Below, piece by piece: positions 33,554-47,433 of a stretch of 64,000 nucleotides of DNA. The position numbers were made by a program, and so were the translations under genes. Every line of letters starts with the position of its first letter. The stretch's first letter is position 1. Origin of the DNA: Eutypella sp. D-1 (Eukaryota; Ascomycota; Sordariomycetes; Xylariales; Diatrypaceae); NCBI GenBank assembly GCA_023313575.1, contig JAJTTP010000005.1:124001-188000 (forward strand), read 5' to 3'. Below the pieces are notes generated by a model, which was given only the letters and a program-made list of their open reading frames with translations, made no database searches and was not told where the DNA came from.

Positions 33554-36546
33554 GATGGGCGGCGTCTGTTCGGGCGAGGGAGGGTCGGGTTATGAGTAGT
33601 GGTGCTAGAACAGAACGGATGCAGGAACGGGTGCTGGATGATATAACTATGGTCTCTCAATCACTAACTAACTGCGGGAGGGTCACAGCAGTCTTAAGTG
33701 TAGACGACCAAAGGTTGCATTCCCACCGCACAGACGTATGTTTGGGGGGGGGGGATTTGGGGGTGGTGGTTTGGGGGTGGTTTGGGCGTTTGTGCGTTTG
33801 GGCGCAGTCGAGAGATGAAATCAAGGAGAGAAGAATCCCTAATCCCAATGAATGATCCTGGTGGTGGTGGTAAGCAAATAGGATACCGACCCGGTTTGCC
33901 TTATAATCGAGATCCAGAGAGATCCAGTGGCAAAAGGGCCCCTTTAACGTTGTTGTCCTGCTTTGCCTGCATGCAACTACAAAAAAGACAAAACCGCGTC
34001 GTGGGTGGGGGGTGAGACCTGGAAAATCTGACGACCTGAAGATCTGATGAAGACCTGGAGAGACCTGGGAGACCTTGAATGTGAGACCTTGCAGCGTTGC
34101 TGCTGTGGCACACTAACCTAAGCTCCCAAGAAAAAGGAACCTTGAAAAGGTTCGTTTGTTATCACGAGAAAGCGGTACCAACAAAACCAAGGTGGAGATC
34201 GTTCGTTCTAGGCTTACAAGTCGAGTTCTGTAAGGAGAGAATGTTGTGACTCGCGAGTTTGTGCGAGAGGAGGATTGGGGGAGATGAAGGGAGTTGGGAA
34301 TTAAAGGTAAGTATGGAAAGGTGAGGTAGTAGAGATAGTAGAGGTAGTAGTAAGTATTCCAGGTTGGAAGTGGGTGATGGTGGTGGTAGTAAATGGGGTG
34401 AATGAATGGATGGGGATGGATAATGGATGGAGGAGATGGGCCGGTACAGTCTAGCTTTAGATGTACTGGTACCACTCTGTTACTTATTTACGTACGCTTC
34501 AGAGGTACACAATTATGTAGCGAGAAGTATCTAAGGTAGCCATGTTTGACGACGGGCCTCGGGGGGGTTATGGTGGGACGACAAGCCTAACTAGAGCCCT
34601 CTATGTACTGAGCTTCAAGTACCTAAGTAGTAAGCCTGACAGGACAGGAGGCTCAGTTCCTGGATGATTTAATTTGTATGTGCAGCTGAGTTACTTAGGT
34701 ATTCTTTGTTTATCTAGCCAGGATAGTTATTTACTTAGGTAGTTGATTGCATTCTTGGAAACACCAAGTAGTCCTTTATTATAGCGGTACTCAGATATGT
34801 CCATATAGGCTTGGTAGGTAGGACTTAGGCAGTGGATGCTGCAGACAGTCTTTCAGGTATCAATCAGTAGCTCCCAAATATACCTAAATGCTTAGTGGTC
34901 CCCACTACCAGTACCTTCCGGCCTCGCAGTATGCAGGTAAGTATATTGAGAGAAGAACGAGATTATTGATACAACTGCCTTCTCTTTTCTTTCTTGCCAG
35001 TCGAGCAGAAAGTTTAATTGCCGAGGATTCGAGACTGACGACAAGAGGAATAACCTCAAAGGACACGGGGATCGACTTCGAATGTCAGGGTGAATGTGGG
35101 GCTTCGAAGTGAGGTTATATAACCCAGGGTAAAAGGCACAAACACAGACAAAGCAGTTGGTAGTAAGAAAGGGGCCAGAGGGTGATAACGGAGGTCTATT
35201 GTAACGAGGTAGGATTCAAAATCCAATAGTACCTACATAGGCATATGTAGCAGAGTAGCAGTGCTGGAAGTAGTACCTAAGTATGATGTAGTAGGAGGAG
35301 GTATGGAGCAGGTAAAGGCGACCTGCAGTAGCTAAATCATCATCCCATCATATAACAATGTACGTGCAGCCTCCTGATACTCCTCCTAGACATATGCATG
35401 TGTACATAGAATCATCACGTAACTGCTAAGATATAGATAATAATCACACGGAACGGCGGCCTAGGCCGGCCACTACTTAATATGGCCGACTCTACTCCTC
35501 CGTACATTTAGGTACGCATAGCATAGCAATATTCCGGTCCACTCGCTTGAGCACGAAAATGGCGTTAGCGAATAACAATACAACAAGGGCGAACGAAAAG
35601 ACGCATAGTCAACAACTTCTAACGTGGTTTCGGCATGAACATTGTTTGGAAAGTGGACAACATCTGAGACGTTTCTATTCTCACAATTCGTAGAAGCGTT
35701 TAAAGCTGTGATATGACTGGATGCCTGTCAACCAGTTAGCTTCCCCCCCTGACTCCTTTTTTCCTTCAATTTTGACCTTGCACCATTCTAAGCGTTCCCG
35801 CTAATGACAGAGCGGGGAGGGCAACCCTTTTATGAGCTAAACCCTCTGTAAAAAAACATAGATGTGCCAAAAAGGGGTAAGATCTTCCTCATACACAGTT
35901 AGACGTTCCAGCTCTACTATACCCATAACTGTATCATCCTCCCCTAATCCGATCTATGTGTGAGCTTGCGCTATGGTAAACTTTTGTTTGGTGCTGAGGA
36001 ATTGGTCATTGACATGTTCTTTCGATGTTGGTGGACCGGAATGTGGCACTCCAAACCCGGGGGTTGGTCCATAAAAGACAATACACACTAGAACGCTCTC
36101 TCTACTTTACTTGAATACCTAGGTAGAGAGTATCTTGAGCGGCTTGACGTGTATCGAGTAGCTGGGAAATACTACACATATTTTCGCAATGCTTGAAGGT
36201 ATGGTGATATCTTAAAGCTGAAGGCGATGCTTTAGTGGGTGCTGCTCTGAGAAAAGCTATACCTATGGTAGTCATGCCCGCGCGAAGACTACTATGTACT
36301 GCGACCGAACTTCCACATTCTCGTTCCTACGTATTGCACATCGTATATATGTCGTTTATCGTATGTATCAAAAGCGCGAACAAGTAAAACAGGACGATAT
36401 GAACTGAGATTAATGCCTTAGAAGGGCTGGTTTATCATGTCCAATAGGATGATCTATGAAAAGTGACTGTTTTTTTTTTGGTCTACATCTCTAAGCTGTT
36501 CAGTGGTTTATGGCCTTACTTCTCGATCTCCTTACCTGCCTACATT

Positions 36547-36572
<26 letters not shown>
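36547..36572. repeat. (TA)n microsatellite
   Basis: Thirteen TA units in an uninterrupted row. Confidence 0.9.
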
Positions 36573-36577
<5 letters not shown>

Positions 36578-36989
36578 TGCCCAGGTGTACCTACTTCGGT
36601 AGGTAGGTAGGCAAGGGTATATGTATGTAGATAAGGAGCAAGTGCCCCGCACTATCACCCGGAACGGAAGCCCCACCTTGATCCCGATCTCCGAGAAAGA
36701 CCTATCGAAAAGCCCGGGACTGAATCCTGGTTCAGCCACAACATTTTTCAATATGTGGCTGGTTGTTTGCTGCACGGGTTGAAGCAAGTGGCTTTGCCCA
36801 GCAAACGAAACGCGACGGGACCTACCTATTCTGCCTTTAGAGCTCTTTTTTTACCTTATCTTAGGTACTTACTTCTATCTACCCTACCCGTGCGCTGCCT
36901 ACATACCGCGGACCTGTCTATACTTAAGGTTAAGGTTATTTACTGCGTGTTTGTAGTGGTTGAGAGATAACTTTGAAGAATACGTACAA

Positions 36990-37062
36990 ACGCCGCCTCT
37001 TCTTTCCCTCCCTCTCTCTCTCTTCTCGCTTTCTTTCCTCTCTTTTTTTTTTCTTCCATCTA
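36990..37062 (+). promoter_or_regulatory. Pyrimidine-rich promoter tract of SPT6
   Basis: Long CT/T-rich tract (CTCTCTCTC, then T10) about 260-330 nt upstream of the SPT6 ATG. Such tracts often precede transcription starts in filamentous fungi. Confidence 0.4.
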
Positions 37063-37226
37063 AACACCCAGTCGAAACATAATCGCCCTCGTAAAGCCCA
37101 TAAACTCGAGAAACGCAGATGTCGCGCTTTATTTAATTGTCCTTTTTCCGGGTATCTAATTTTTCCCCTTCGTTCTATTACTTGAGAACATTTTACCTTA
37201 AGACGCGCGCGTGCAACTCGTCCTAT

Positions 37227-37266
37227 TACCATCAATACAATCAATACCATCAATACCATCAACAAA
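37227..37266 (+). repeat. AATACCATC tandem repeat in SPT6 leader
   Basis: Four imperfect copies of a 9-nt CATCAATAC unit, 58-97 nt before the start codon, probably in the 5' UTR. Confidence 0.7.
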
Positions 37267-37323
37267 GATCATACAATTCAAGCCGAATCGCGATTTTGAT
37301 TTGCGACTACCAAAAACGCCAAT

Positions 37324-40300
37324 ATGAGCACTTCTATGAAAGATCTCATCGACAATACGGCGGAGCTGGATGATGGTGATGAAGATGAAGATGGATCTAT
37401 CGATGAGGAGACCGGTGAGCCTCGCGAAAAACATCGCAATCGCAAAAGGCAAGAGTTGGACGATTCCAGTGAGGAGGATGAAGACGATGAGGACGAGGAA
37501 GAATATCGAAAGGTACGCACTCCACCGCCAATCCATTCTGAGAAAGTAATTCAAGGAAGCGAAACAAGGCTGACCGCTGTCTATGCTGTGTAGATCCGCG
37601 AAGGCTTCATAAATGATGACGACGAAGAGGAAGACGATGACGACCAAGAACTTACGAGGCGGAAAAAGAAGCGCAAGAGGCGCCAGGAACGTGAAGAAGA
37701 CCAGGAGCTAGACGAAGAAGATCTTGACTTGATTGGTGAAACCATTGAAAGCACGCAGCCTACCAAGGTGCGAAGACTCCCTCCCAATGTGCATCCTATC
37801 AGCATTAAGTAGTTATGCTAACTAAATGGCGTAGTCGAAGTATAAGCGCCTTAGGATCGGGCACCGCGACGATGAAGCTGTCGGAAACGAGCGTCGTGGC
37901 CTGGACGACATGTTCGCGGACGAAGACGAAGAGCTCGCCGACGAAAGACCCTACGGACGCGCGAACCACCGTGGAGGCGACGACATGGATGATTTCATCG
38001 AGGAAGATTATGCCGAAGATGAGGATGAACGCCTTCGCCAACTTGAGGATCTGGAGGTTGCCAGACCTCGTGAGAAAGGTTCCGGGGGTCGCCTCGCCGA
38101 TCCTACTGGTCTCGATAAAGACGCTCAAGATGACATGGAAGCAATTTTCGGCAACGGCGAGGATTATCAATGGGCACTAGATGTTGAAGAGGAAGAGGAA
38201 GAGAAGGAGCGAGACGAGCAGAACATCGAGCTTAAACACGTTTTCGAGCCATCCCAACTCGCCGAGAAGCTCTTAACGGAAGAGGACAACGAAATTCGCT
38301 TCACCGACGAGCCCGAGCGATTCCAGTTGGATCGCAAGCAGTTCAAGCACGTACAAATCACGGCGGACGAGTTCAAGGAGGAGGGCCAATGGATCGCAGA
38401 TCTCATATGGCCCAAGAAGGGGCTCTCCCTCGACTTGAAAACTCCCTTCCAGAAGGCCATTGGCAAAGTCCTCGAATATTTTGTCGTAGAAGGTCTCGAG
38501 GTGCCTTACGTGTTTCAGCATCGCAAGGACTATCTTATCCATGCTCGCAAGACTCGGAACTCGGAACATGACGATGATCCAGAGGCTCCCGAATATATCG
38601 TCAACGCAGAGAAGTTGCTGACCCAGGATGATCTGTGGCGCATACTTGAGCTGGATATCCAATTCCGCTCTCTCATCGAGAAGCGGACATCCATTCAAAA
38701 GATCAGTGACAACTTAAAAGAGGTGGCTGGGATCCAAGACGAGACCCTCGCAGACATGATACCCCAGGCACTTACGATGGGCGACCTCCAGGATCTCCAG
38801 GACTACGTCAACTTCCAATACGCATCCCAATTGAGAGATTTGGCTGCCATGAACGGCGTTGTCAAGGAAACGAAACGGCCCGGAGCAAAGTCATCAATAT
38901 TCGAGCGTATTAGGAAGAGTGGGATCTATCAGCTCGTCAGGGCCTACGGCATCACACCGGATCGTCTTGCCCAGAATGCTTTGCGCGAAGGGGAAAAAGT
39001 CATATCCGACGACGAACAAAGGCTACCTATTGACCTCGCGGACACCCTTACGGATAGCGAGTTCCCGACCGGCGATCAGGTACTTCACCAGGCCCGCCAG
39101 ATGTATATTGAGGAGATATTCATGAGCCCAAGGATACGCAAACATTTCAAGAGGAACTTCTACAGATATGGCGAATTCAGCTGCCATCGAACTGAGAAGG
39201 GCCTTCGACGGATCGACGAGTCGCACCCGTTCTACGAGATCAAGTACTTGATCAATCAGACCATTCCTGATCTTGCGCGACGGCCCGAACTATTCTTGAA
39301 GATGATCAAGGCCGAGGAAGAGGGCTTAGTCGAGGTTAAGCTTCGACTACAAAACGAACGTGAATTCAAGCGCAATCTCCATGATGATTTGAAGTCGGAG
39401 AACATCAGTGAGCTCGCCGACGCTTGGAACGAGGAGCGTCGGAAGGTACTCGACATTGCTTTCGAGAAACTCCAGAGAATCACAACGAAGGGGGTCAAGG
39501 ACACATTACGCACCGCTTGCCAGGAAGAGATGCTGAGATACTGCCGGGAGGAGTATTCCAAGCGCCTCGACCAGGCGCCGTACAAGCCAAAGGGCATGGT
39601 CTTAGGTACCACCCCTAGAGTCCTTGCTCTCTCTAACGGTATGGGCGACCCTGCCCGGGATCCAGTCTCTTGGGTCTGGGTTGAGGAAGATGGACGAGTC
39701 GTGGAGCAGGGCAAGTTTGGCAATCTAGCCCGCGACGAAACCCAGCGCGAAGCGTTCGTCGAGGTTGTTGAACGCAGAAAGCCTGACGTCATTGCTGTCA
39801 GCGGTTTTTCTGCCGACACGCATCGCCTCATTCGTGACCTAGAGGTTCTCATTAACGAGAAGCGCCTAATGGGCCCCGAGTTCGCCGATCCCGACTCGGA
39901 TGAGTACCGCAGTGATCTGCTTGAGGTTGTGGTCGTCAACGACGAGGTCGCTAGACTTTATAAGGATAGCCCCCGGGGCGTAAAAGAGCACCCCACACTG
40001 AACTCGATCACTCGCTACTGCGTCGGTTTGGCGAAATACCTCCAGAATCCCATGAAAGAGTATGCCGCCCTGGAGAAGGATGTCACATCGTTATTGCTCC
40101 ACCCAAGCCAACATCTCCTACCTCAGGATAAACTGCTGAAGTGCCTCGAAACGTCCATGGTGGATATGGTTAATCTTTGCGGCGTCGACATCAATGAAGC
40201 TGTGGTCGACCCGTACACGGCCAACCTACTTCCATACGTGGCTGGCCTAGGTCCTCGAAAGGCCTCGCATGTCATCAAGGCTATCAATACCAATGGAGGC

Positions 40301-41802
40301 GTTGTAAACTCGAGAGACGAACTTGTCGGCGATCCAGATAACAACAAGCTACAAGTTGTCGGCCCTCGAGTTTGGAACAACTGTGCGAGTTTCTTGTTCA
40401 TTGAATACGATGCCTCGAATCCTGCGTCGGAACCGCTGGACAACACTCGTGTCCACCCTGAGGACTATGAGCTAGGTCGCAAAATGGCTGCAGACGCCCT
40501 GGATCTAGACGAAGAAGATGTCAAGGCCGAGACGGACGAGAACGGTGCAGGTGCCATCGTGCGGAAACTCTTCAAAGAGGATGAGCAAGAGAAGGTCAAC
40601 GAATTGATCCTGGAGGAGTACGCCGAGCAGCTGGAGCGCAATTACAGCCAGAAGAAACGCGCCACCTTGGAGACCATCAGAGCCGAACTACAAGCGCCAT
40701 ACGAAGAGCTCCGTCGCAATTTCTCTGTCCTTACTCCCGATCAAATCTTTGTCATGTTTACTGGAGAGACGAAGGAGTCATTGGCGGAGGGCATGACTGT
40801 TTCCGTGAACATACGAGTTGTCAAGGATGACTTCGCCATTGGAAAGCTTGACTGCGGAGTCGAGGGGCGCATCGAGTCACACGAGATTACTTATCGCGGT
40901 AGTTCATCCGTCAAGGATATGCTCCATGTTGGTCAAACGGTGCAGACCAAGATTCTGGATATTAACCGCAAAGATTTCACGACAAGACTATCTATGCGTG
41001 AGGATGAGCTTCGCCGAAAGTACAAGAGACACAACGAACACGACCAAAGCACTTGGAATTTCCGACTTGAAGCTGACGATAAGGACGCTCTGCGGGAGAA
41101 GGATAAGATGACGGGCCGTACCCAGCGGGTCATCAAGCACCCACTGTTCAAGCCGTTCAACTCGACTCAAGCGGAGCAGTATCTCGGCTCTCAGGCCGCC
41201 GGTGATGTGGTGATTAGGCCGTCTTCCAAGGGTAATGATCATCTCACGATCACATGGAAGGTCGCGGACAATGTTTACCAGCACATCGATGTACTTGAAC
41301 TACACAAGGACAACGAGTTCTCGGTAGGCAAAACGTTGCGCATCGGGGGCAAATACACGTACTCGGATCTGGACGAGCTTATCGTGGACCACGTCAAGGC
41401 GATGGCCAAGAAGGTGTTTGAGCTGATGGAGCACGACAAATTCAAGAAGGGTAGCGTGGCAGACCTTGGTAAGCAGACCCCCGCGATCACTACCTCTCGT
41501 CTATGCAATTCTAGTAGAGGCAGCGCTAACATACACGCACAGAGAAATGGCTGACGTCGTACTCGGACGCCAATCCGACCCGTTCGATCTACCTGTTCTG
41601 CATCAACCCGAAGCACCCCGGCTACTTCAACCTATGCTTCAAGGCGAGCAAGAACTCGCCGATAGGCACGTGGCACGTCAAGGTGGTACCGCACGCGTTC
41701 GAGATGATGAAGCACCAGTACCCGGACATGCGGGCCCTGTGCAACGGCTTCAAGCTGCGGTTCAGCAGCGAGATGAACAAGATGCAGCAGATGAGGAGAT
41801 GA
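37324..41802 (+). CDS. SPT6: Transcription elongation factor / histone chaperone SPT6
   Basis: Four exons: 37324-37512, 37594-37767, 37835-41468 and 41543-41802, all in phase; 1418 aa, the usual Spt6 length. The first ~270 residues are highly acidic (Asp/Glu runs with KKKRKRR patches), the histone and Spn1-binding tail. Then come a helix-turn-helix region (from about 289), the long core, a YqgF RNase H-like domain (from about 715, VLALSNGMGDP), helix-hairpin-helix (about 922, VAGLGPRKASHVI), an S1 domain (about 1107-1180, GMTVSVNIRVVKDDFAIG) and a tandem SH2 at the C-terminus (HPLFKPFNS, GDVVIRPSSKG, then GTWHVKVVPHAFEMMKH). It acts in the nucleus with RNA polymerase II, binding its phosphorylated linker and reassembling nucleosomes. 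The last exon begins at E-K-W-L-T and completes the second SH2. Confidence 0.97.
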
Positions 41803-44223
41803 GACCCCAGGGGGGGGGGGGCACAAGATGTATGGGACTTGGGACTTGGTTCGAGCGCGTGAGGTGGAATGTCTTGTCTAACTATCTAGAGAGTGGTACA
41901 TTGCTTATTGACCTCACTGCATATCTCCCCCTTTTTCCCGAGGACATTGGGGGCTGTTCCTTAGCAGGCACTACCGTATCTGAGAGCTCAGGCCCAACTA
42001 GTTCGAGTGCCTAGGTAGACACGGTGTGGCTGATGGTCCGGCCGTCTCCCTTACCATGTCCATACCTCTATCGGTTGGATTGGGTTGGGCAGTCCAACGT
42101 AATTTGCAGTTTGTGGTTACAAATAGAGACCGGGAGTGCCTAGGTATGGCTGTCGCGAAGCAAAGCAAAAAAGGAAGAGAGGCTGATTTTTTTTTTCTTT
42201 GCTTGCGTACGTAGTATCATGAATGAATATAACGGTGATCAACCTGTCTCGACGTATCTATCGTATCATCATATCTGGCTCTTAGAAAGTCAACCCGTTC
42301 CCCTCACGCCCCCTTTTCTTTCTAGAAGGGTCTCTCCCTCCTGCTCTTATGTACTAGTTAGTTAAGCTTACTTCCGTGCGCGAGCAACTATTGAATTGGT
42401 GTTCGGGCCCGGGCTTTTTCTTTCGTGTGTATGTATGTATCCAAGGGTTAGGTCTACATACATAGCATGCAAACTTGCGGTGACGTATGGGGTAGATAGA
42501 TGGATGGATGGGGGTATGGGAAAAAACCCCTGTCCCCCACGCACGCCGATGCCGACCCCAAAAGAAGCACAGAATCCTTTGTATGTAGGCAACAGGAAGA
42601 CTAGGGGGTGTAATTGTTGAGGAATATACGGGTTTTTGCTTCTACATAATGCAAAGCGAGCTGCCTCATTTGGGGATTTCCTGTCTCTCGTCTCTCTCGT
42701 AAACGCTTAGAAGAGCATGTGGCGGGTGCTTAGAATAACGTGAATATCTGGTGGAAGTTGGATGCACCTAGGTACCTAGGTAAGTGGGTACAAGCTAGCT
42801 AGCCCTAGTGCTTGCAGGTACCAAGTGGTATAGTGTGGCAGTTGTGGTTAGGCTAACAACTCCCAAGCCCCGTGCTATCTGGCCGTCTGGCTGCCTGTAG
42901 TAGTAGCAGTACCCAGCTTTTTGCCAGCCACGCCAACCCCCTCGTAAATCGTATTTAGCATAGTTATACTTATAGCTGTACAATGGCTGATTGGATAGAA
43001 AAGGAGGACATGGAAGTGCTGTAACTTCCTATGCAGGTAGGAATAGCCCGTTCAGGGTCAGCCTAATAAGAGGCTGAGGTTGTGTCCACCTCTTATAGCT
43101 GCCTAGCTGCAAGCGTTCAGGGATCGAGTAAGTACTGCCACGCTGTGAGACGGGCTGCAGAGGTACTGATGGGGGTACATACACTTCAGATTGCCAAGCC
43201 CGCGATTCAACCAGGGTTGCTTAGTCGAATTTATTGCCGGCGGCCGATCAAGAGATAATAGTGAAGTTTAGTACCTTACCTAAACCAGCCCCTCCCGCCA
43301 GCCCCCACCATCTCATCACTTTTTTTGACACATGTACAAGTGTATAAGGCAAGATGGATTGGCCTGATGGGTGCTGTCTTGACGGTGTGTAGCTGCCTAC
43401 TTAGGTACATTTATTTGTACGTAGGTATTGTCGAGGTTGCACCGCCAATTTATGAAGAAAAAAGAGAGGTCTCATCTCAACCTTACTTACATGGACAGAC
43501 GCGTTTAACCTACTTCCTTCCTTTTTTTTGTTTCCCGCCTTTCAACGGGGTATTGTGTATGACCGGAACAGACACATCAAAAAAAGCTTCACTTACTTCT
43601 TATATACTTTGGGGGGAGGATCTATCTTAACTGCTTAGTAAAAAAGGCAGAACCAGATTTATAAAAAGCTAGAAACTTCCAAACCAAAGCCCGAAGCCCT
43701 AAATTAAAAGAAAAGAAAAGAAAGGGAAAAAAGTCCCCCAGAAGCTCGTTCGGCCCCCATCCGGCGATCGCGGAACCACGAGAAAGTCAAAAGACCCCGA
43801 ACCCGTGACCTCCGTCTACTCCGTCGATCCCGTACTTTGATTTGGTTCCTATTTGAGGGAAGGGGGGGAGGTCCTTCCCGAGGTCTTTTGGTTCGCCCTC
43901 TACTTCTAATTACTTTGCCGTACCAGCCGGGCCGGCCTATAAGCTAATTGTTAGATAAAAACTTAATTCGCCTTTTACCGTCATTTTTATAGCCCGATTT
44001 CCCCTTGCTTACCTCACTTCGCTCGCTACCTAGGTACTATCACCGAGATCTCGAACCTGCCACGAGCCTTTTATTTTATTTCATTTTATTCCTCCTACTT
44101 GCTTATAGCAGACACACCAAACACTAAACGCAACACGACACGACACAACTAAACTGGACATAAAACGATAGAGAGAACGAGAAGACATTCCCCATTGCCA
44201 GAACCCTCAGGGGAACGTCAAAG
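41803..44223. other. 2.4 kb intergenic region
   Basis: No gene seen between SPT6 and OSH3. It includes the perfect palindrome at 42766-42781, purine-rich blocks near 43700, and the leader of OSH3, with another CTACCTAGGTA near 44028. Confidence 0.55.
42766..42781. repeat. Perfect 16-bp palindrome
   Basis: ACCTAGGTACCTAGGT is its own reverse complement. It is one of the TACCTAGGTA-family elements found across the window. Confidence 0.85.
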
Positions 44224-47200
44224 ATGGCGGGAATAGAGCAGTTAGAGATTCACAGCAAGGTAAGTTATAAACAGACTGGGTGATAGAGTACATCCCATCT
44301 TCCTCAGACATCACCAGATTTGTTGGAATGAGAATAGAATCAGAATAGCTGCTTACGTGTCTGTCTACTCGTTCCAATAAAAATAGTCGTATATCATGCG
44401 ATGGGTAAAGGTCGACGAAGGCCATACCATATCATGGAGTGTCCAGCCTCACAAGAAGTCCATGTAAGTTGAATTATTACTCCTACTCCTATTTCGTTAC
44501 TTCCATTCACTTTCCTCGCTTTCCTTGCTTCCCTGTTTTCTGTATATCACGTCTAATTTTGCCCCCAATCTAGTAACTTTGGCATTGTCAAGCATCCTGG
44601 CTCCGGCTCAAGCAGCTCCGGCGCCGATGACCTCCCCTCCTCCACCTTCGACCACGGTGACAGCAATAGTACCCATAATACGAAAAGTAGCCGATTCGCC
44701 CGAAGAGACGCGAGCACTGCACAGGATCAGCTGAGTGCCAAGGGCTTCATACATATAAAATGGATCGGGAAGTGTGAGGCAGATAAGGTGTCTATGGGCA
44801 CTTTCGACGTGACTGCGGGACACGGCGGCATGTTCGGCTTGGTATTCGACAATACCTTTTCCAAACAAACCTCAAAGACCGCCACCTTCGTTCTCCTTAC
44901 TTATCCGACCGGTGCGCCTCCCCAGGGCGCCCATCACCTACCTAACCTCGGTGGACCTCGTGGGAATGCGAGCAGGACGAGCTTGGGGAAGTTGAATCAG
45001 CCGGTGCCCGGCACCGATTCGACCGAAAGCCTCCATGGCCACGAAACAGAGTCTAAGAGTCGTGCCTTATCCACGGCTGGTCATAGTGACGTCGGGTCGA
45101 CCGGCACCACGCACCACACGGGGAATTTGCTCAAGAGGAGGAGGAAGAAGGGGCAGGGATATGCGAACCGATTCTTCTCCCTCGATTACACTACGTGCAC
45201 ACTTTCTTACTATCACAACCGGAAAACCTCTGCGTTGCGGGGCGCTATACCTCTCAGCCTGGCTGCCATCTCCGCGGATGAGCGAAGGAGGGAGATTAGC
45301 ATCGACTCGGGCGCCGAAGTCTGGCATCTGAAGGCACACAACGCGGAGGAGTTCGGTGACTGGGCTAAGGCTTTGGAGAAAGCTAGTAGGATTGCAAGGG
45401 GTCTCGAGGGAGGAGGAAAGCAGTCCTCTTCTCCCAGGCTTACCATTACTGCTTCCGGTCTCACCCCGCCAAATACGCAGGAGGAAGACCGCGAGTGGCA
45501 TGAGGTTGAAAGCCTGGTCAGCCGTGTCGTTGGTACGAGGGATGCTCTGCGTCGCCTAGTCAAGGACATGGCGACACATGGTCCAAGTCAGGGTCAAGGC
45601 CAACGGCCTCCGAGCTCTCACCTTACCCCGAATGAGACGCCAGGTTCGCCCGAGGAGAAGGACGGCTATTTCCCTACCGGACAGGGGGGGGATAGGCGGT
45701 CCTTTTGGAAACGAAAACAGGGCTCCTCTCCAGCTGCCACCGGTGCTGTTGCTGGTGCTGCCGCGGGGCCCGCCCTAGCTGTTCCTAGCCCGGCCTCAGC
45801 CGCGACAGTCACGCCCAACGGGGCTCCGGCGGCACAGGACGAGCGGGCCACATATGAGCACTGCAACGCGCTCTTGACAGACCTGGATTCTGTCGTAGCC
45901 GAATTCACAAATCTCATCTCCAACAGCAAGCGGCGTCGTATTCCTCCCAGCTCAGCGAAATCGGCGACCGCTCGGTTGAGTCTAGAATCTACCGCTTCCA
46001 CGGATGAATTCTTCGACGCCGAAGGTGGGGAGGTGGAAGACACACCGCAGGTCATGATGATTGAGCGGCGGGAGAACGAGGAGGATTCCCAGGAATCAGA
46101 AGACGCAGACGAGGCATCCATCCACGATTCGTCGTCCGCCTCGTCTGTCGCTGAAGAGGAGGATACTTCCAGCGGCCCCGTTACTCTCTTCCCGGCCAGA
46201 CCTAAATCTTTGAATCCCTTACCTGTTGACATCGCGGTAGAGCGTCGTACTACTATACCCCCAGCGACGTGTGCTCCGCCGAGCCTGATCGCATTTGTGC
46301 GCAAAAACGTGGGCAAGGATCTCAGCACCATTAGCATACACGTCTCGGCCAACGAGCCGACCTCCCTGCTCCAACGTTCGGCCGAGCAGCTCGAATACGC
46401 GCAGCTCCTAAACCAGGCAGCGCAGCAGAAGACGCCGAACGAGCGTCTGCTCTACGTGACAGCGTTCGCCATCTCGCAGTACAGCGTCAACCGTGTGAAC
46501 GAGCGGGCGATCAGGAAGCCATTCAACCCGCTGCTGGGCGAGACGTTCGAGCTCCTGCGCACGGAGAGCGAGGTGCCGGGCGGGTTCAGGCTCATCGCGG
46601 AGAAGGTGACGCACCGGCCGGTGCGGCTCGCCATGCACGCGGACTCGGCGCTCTGGTCCTTCACGCAGAGCCCGGCGCCATCGCAGAAGTTCTGGGGCAA
46701 GAGCGCGGAGCTGGCAACGGAGGGGCGCGTCCGCATCGCGCTGCGCCTGCCCGACGGCACCGACGAGCACTACTCATGGAACCTCGCCAACATGATCCTC
46801 CACAACGTGGTCATGGGCGAGAAGTACGTGGACCCGACGGGCTCGATGACGGTGGCGAACGAGACGACGGGCGCGCGCGCCAACATCGAGTTCGTCAAGC
46901 CCAAGGGCATGTGGGGCGGGCGCGGCGAGGAGGTGTCCGTGACGATCGCCGGCCCCAACGGCGCGCAAACCGGCCTCGGCCTGCAGGGGACGTGGAACCA
47001 GTCGCTGCGGACGCTGGGCAGCGGGAAGGGAGGGGCGGGCGGCACGGAGATCTGGCACGCCGGGGACCTGGTGCCGAACCCGGCGACGACGTACGGGATG
47101 ACGCGGTTCGCGGCGACGCTGAACGAGATCACGGAGGTGGAGAAGAATCGGCTGCCGCCGACGGACTGCCGGCTGCGCCCGGACCAGCGGCTCTACGAGG

Positions 47201-47433
47201 AGGGCGACCTCGACGAGGCCGAGAACTGGAAGAACCGCCTCGAGGAGGCCCAGCGCGCCCGCCGCCGCGACCTCGAGGCCCGCGGCCAGGAGCACCGCCC
47301 CCGCTGGTTCGTCCGCGTCGACGAGGCCCCCGAGGGCGAGGAGCTCTGGCGCCTCAAGACCGGCCGCGACGGCTACTGGGAAGAGCGCGCCCGCGGCGAG
47401 TGGGCCGGCGTCGAGAAGATCTTCGAGGTGTAA
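44224..47433 (+). CDS. OSH3: Oxysterol-binding protein homologue, OSH3 type
   Basis: Three exons: 44224-44259, 44387-44463 and 44574-47433; the phases agree (KS/INFGI junction), giving 990 aa. Domain order is that of yeast Osh3: an N-terminal GOLD-like beta-rich domain (about 15-140), a PH domain (about 220-310; GNLLKRRRKKGQGYANRFF, then EFGDWAKALEKA), a low-complexity Ser/Ala region, a FFAT motif (EFFDAEG, about 515) that binds VAP/Scs2 at the ER, and the lipid-binding ORD (about 607-985). The ORD fingerprint EQVSHHPP is changed to EKVTHRPV. Role: lipid/PI4P transfer and signalling at ER-plasma membrane contacts. Codons become strongly GC-ending in the 3' half. Confidence 0.95.
46006..46023 (+). 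other. FFAT motif coding segment
   Basis: Encodes EFFDAE followed by Gly, in an acidic setting downstream of the PH domain. It nearly matches the consensus EFFDAxE and predicts binding to the ER protein VAP/Scs2. Confidence 0.75.

Larger units (their letters stand above)
33554..37323. other. 3.8 kb divergent intergenic region
   Basis: No convincing gene between the MAPKK and SPT6 starts. The 1 kb next to the kinase has a G run and GAGACCTGG-type repeats near 34015-34090. The middle is rich in TACCTA/TAGGTA elements. A TA repeat lies at 36547-36572. The final 350 bases are pyrimidine-rich promoter/leader of SPT6. Long leaders are common for signalling kinases, so part of this may be transcribed. 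Confidence 0.5.
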
